This document shows, one piece after another, positions 63,966 to 64,000 of a stretch of 64,000 nucleotides of DNA (positions within the stretch are counted from its first letter, which is position 1; each line of letters starts with the position of its first letter). Made by a program: the position numbers and the translations under genes. This DNA comes from Flammeovirga pacifica (lineage in GTDB: Bacteria > Bacteroidota > Bacteroidia > Cytophagales > Flammeovirgaceae), in the NCBI RefSeq assembly GCF_000807855.2, contig NZ_JRYR02000001.1:3859961-3923960 (forward strand). Direction: 5' to 3'. The notes beneath the pieces are model-generated. The model was not told the origin of the DNA. It did no database searches and worked only from the letters and a program-made list of their open reading frames with translations.

Positions 63966-64000
63966 ATGTATAAAATCGTTTTAGGATGGTTGGTCTGTTC
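63966..64000 (+). CDS. Start of a secreted protein gene, cut by the window edge
   Basis: ATG at 63966 opens a frame that stays open to the window end and encodes MYKIVLGWLVCS, which looks like the front of a signal peptide. The product cannot be identified. It is preceded by a heptamer array, so it probably belongs to the polysaccharide locus. Confidence 0.45.
   Translation, partial: MYKIVLGWLVC

Noticed and set aside
1-64000. CRISPR array, rRNA or tRNA genes
   Set aside because: No regularly spaced repeats of CRISPR length and no rRNA or tRNA cloverleaf was found on reading the window.

Overview
The window looks like a chromosomal segment of a marine member of the phylum Bacteroidota, most likely order Cytophagales (Flammeovirga-like). 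The DNA is AT-rich. Genes lack obvious Shine-Dalgarno sites, and several have a TAnnTTTG -7 promoter element. There is a SusC/SusD pair, a protein with a type IX secretion sorting domain, a DUF5916 protein, a RavA/ViaA pair and a three-part proton-translocating transhydrogenase. The assignment to genus is inference.

Layout. 1-685 is the right end of an IS66-family element that has cut off the front of a lipoprotein gene; an intact paralogue follows. 2.0-7.3 kb (minus) is a tight uvrA / histidine phosphatase / scpA / GT-C membrane protein operon. 7.5-16.7 kb carries housekeeping and envelope genes: plsC, gatC, an EnvC-like factor, a FemAB/GNAT-like protein, a DUF2480 protein, a porin and lpdA. 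16.8-18.8 kb has three tandem deoxynucleoside kinases. 19.3-20.3 kb has rpmH, an unlabelled 40-residue ORF, a folded non-coding stretch and rnpA. 20.5-28.3 kb has a type IX-secreted protein, viaA/ravA and a DUF5916 outer-membrane protein. 28.8-32.4 kb has miaB and a two-gene AAA ATPase / RloB (TOPRIM-like) pair, a plausible anti-phage module. 33-37 kb has small envelope genes, a GNAT acetyltransferase, alanine dehydrogenase and tsaE. 37.3-41.6 kb is rpoC, standing alone with its own promoter and no rpoB beside it. 42.4-45.4 kb is the pnt operon.

45.5-64 kb is a polysaccharide utilisation locus: a membrane-spanning sensor with a LuxR-type DNA-binding domain but no kinase (minus), then on plus a sugar porter, a cytoplasmic GH43 xylosidase, SusC, SusD, a PKD lipoprotein, a secreted GH26 enzyme with features of endo-beta-1,3-xylanases and an SDR oxidoreductase; then on minus a clan GH-A glycosidase and a phytanoyl-CoA dioxygenase-like protein. 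A further secreted protein starts at the right edge. Inferred route: GH26 cuts algal (probably beta-1,3-linked) xylan outside, SusCD import oligomers to the periplasm, the porter carries them across the inner membrane, and GH43 releases xylose.

The most striking unlabelled signal is a family of heptamers (TGAAGTA / TGACGTA) repeated at exactly 11-bp spacing in four intergenic regions of this locus: before the regulator, before susC, between the two minus-strand genes, and before the gene at the right edge. They are good candidates for the operator of the local regulator.
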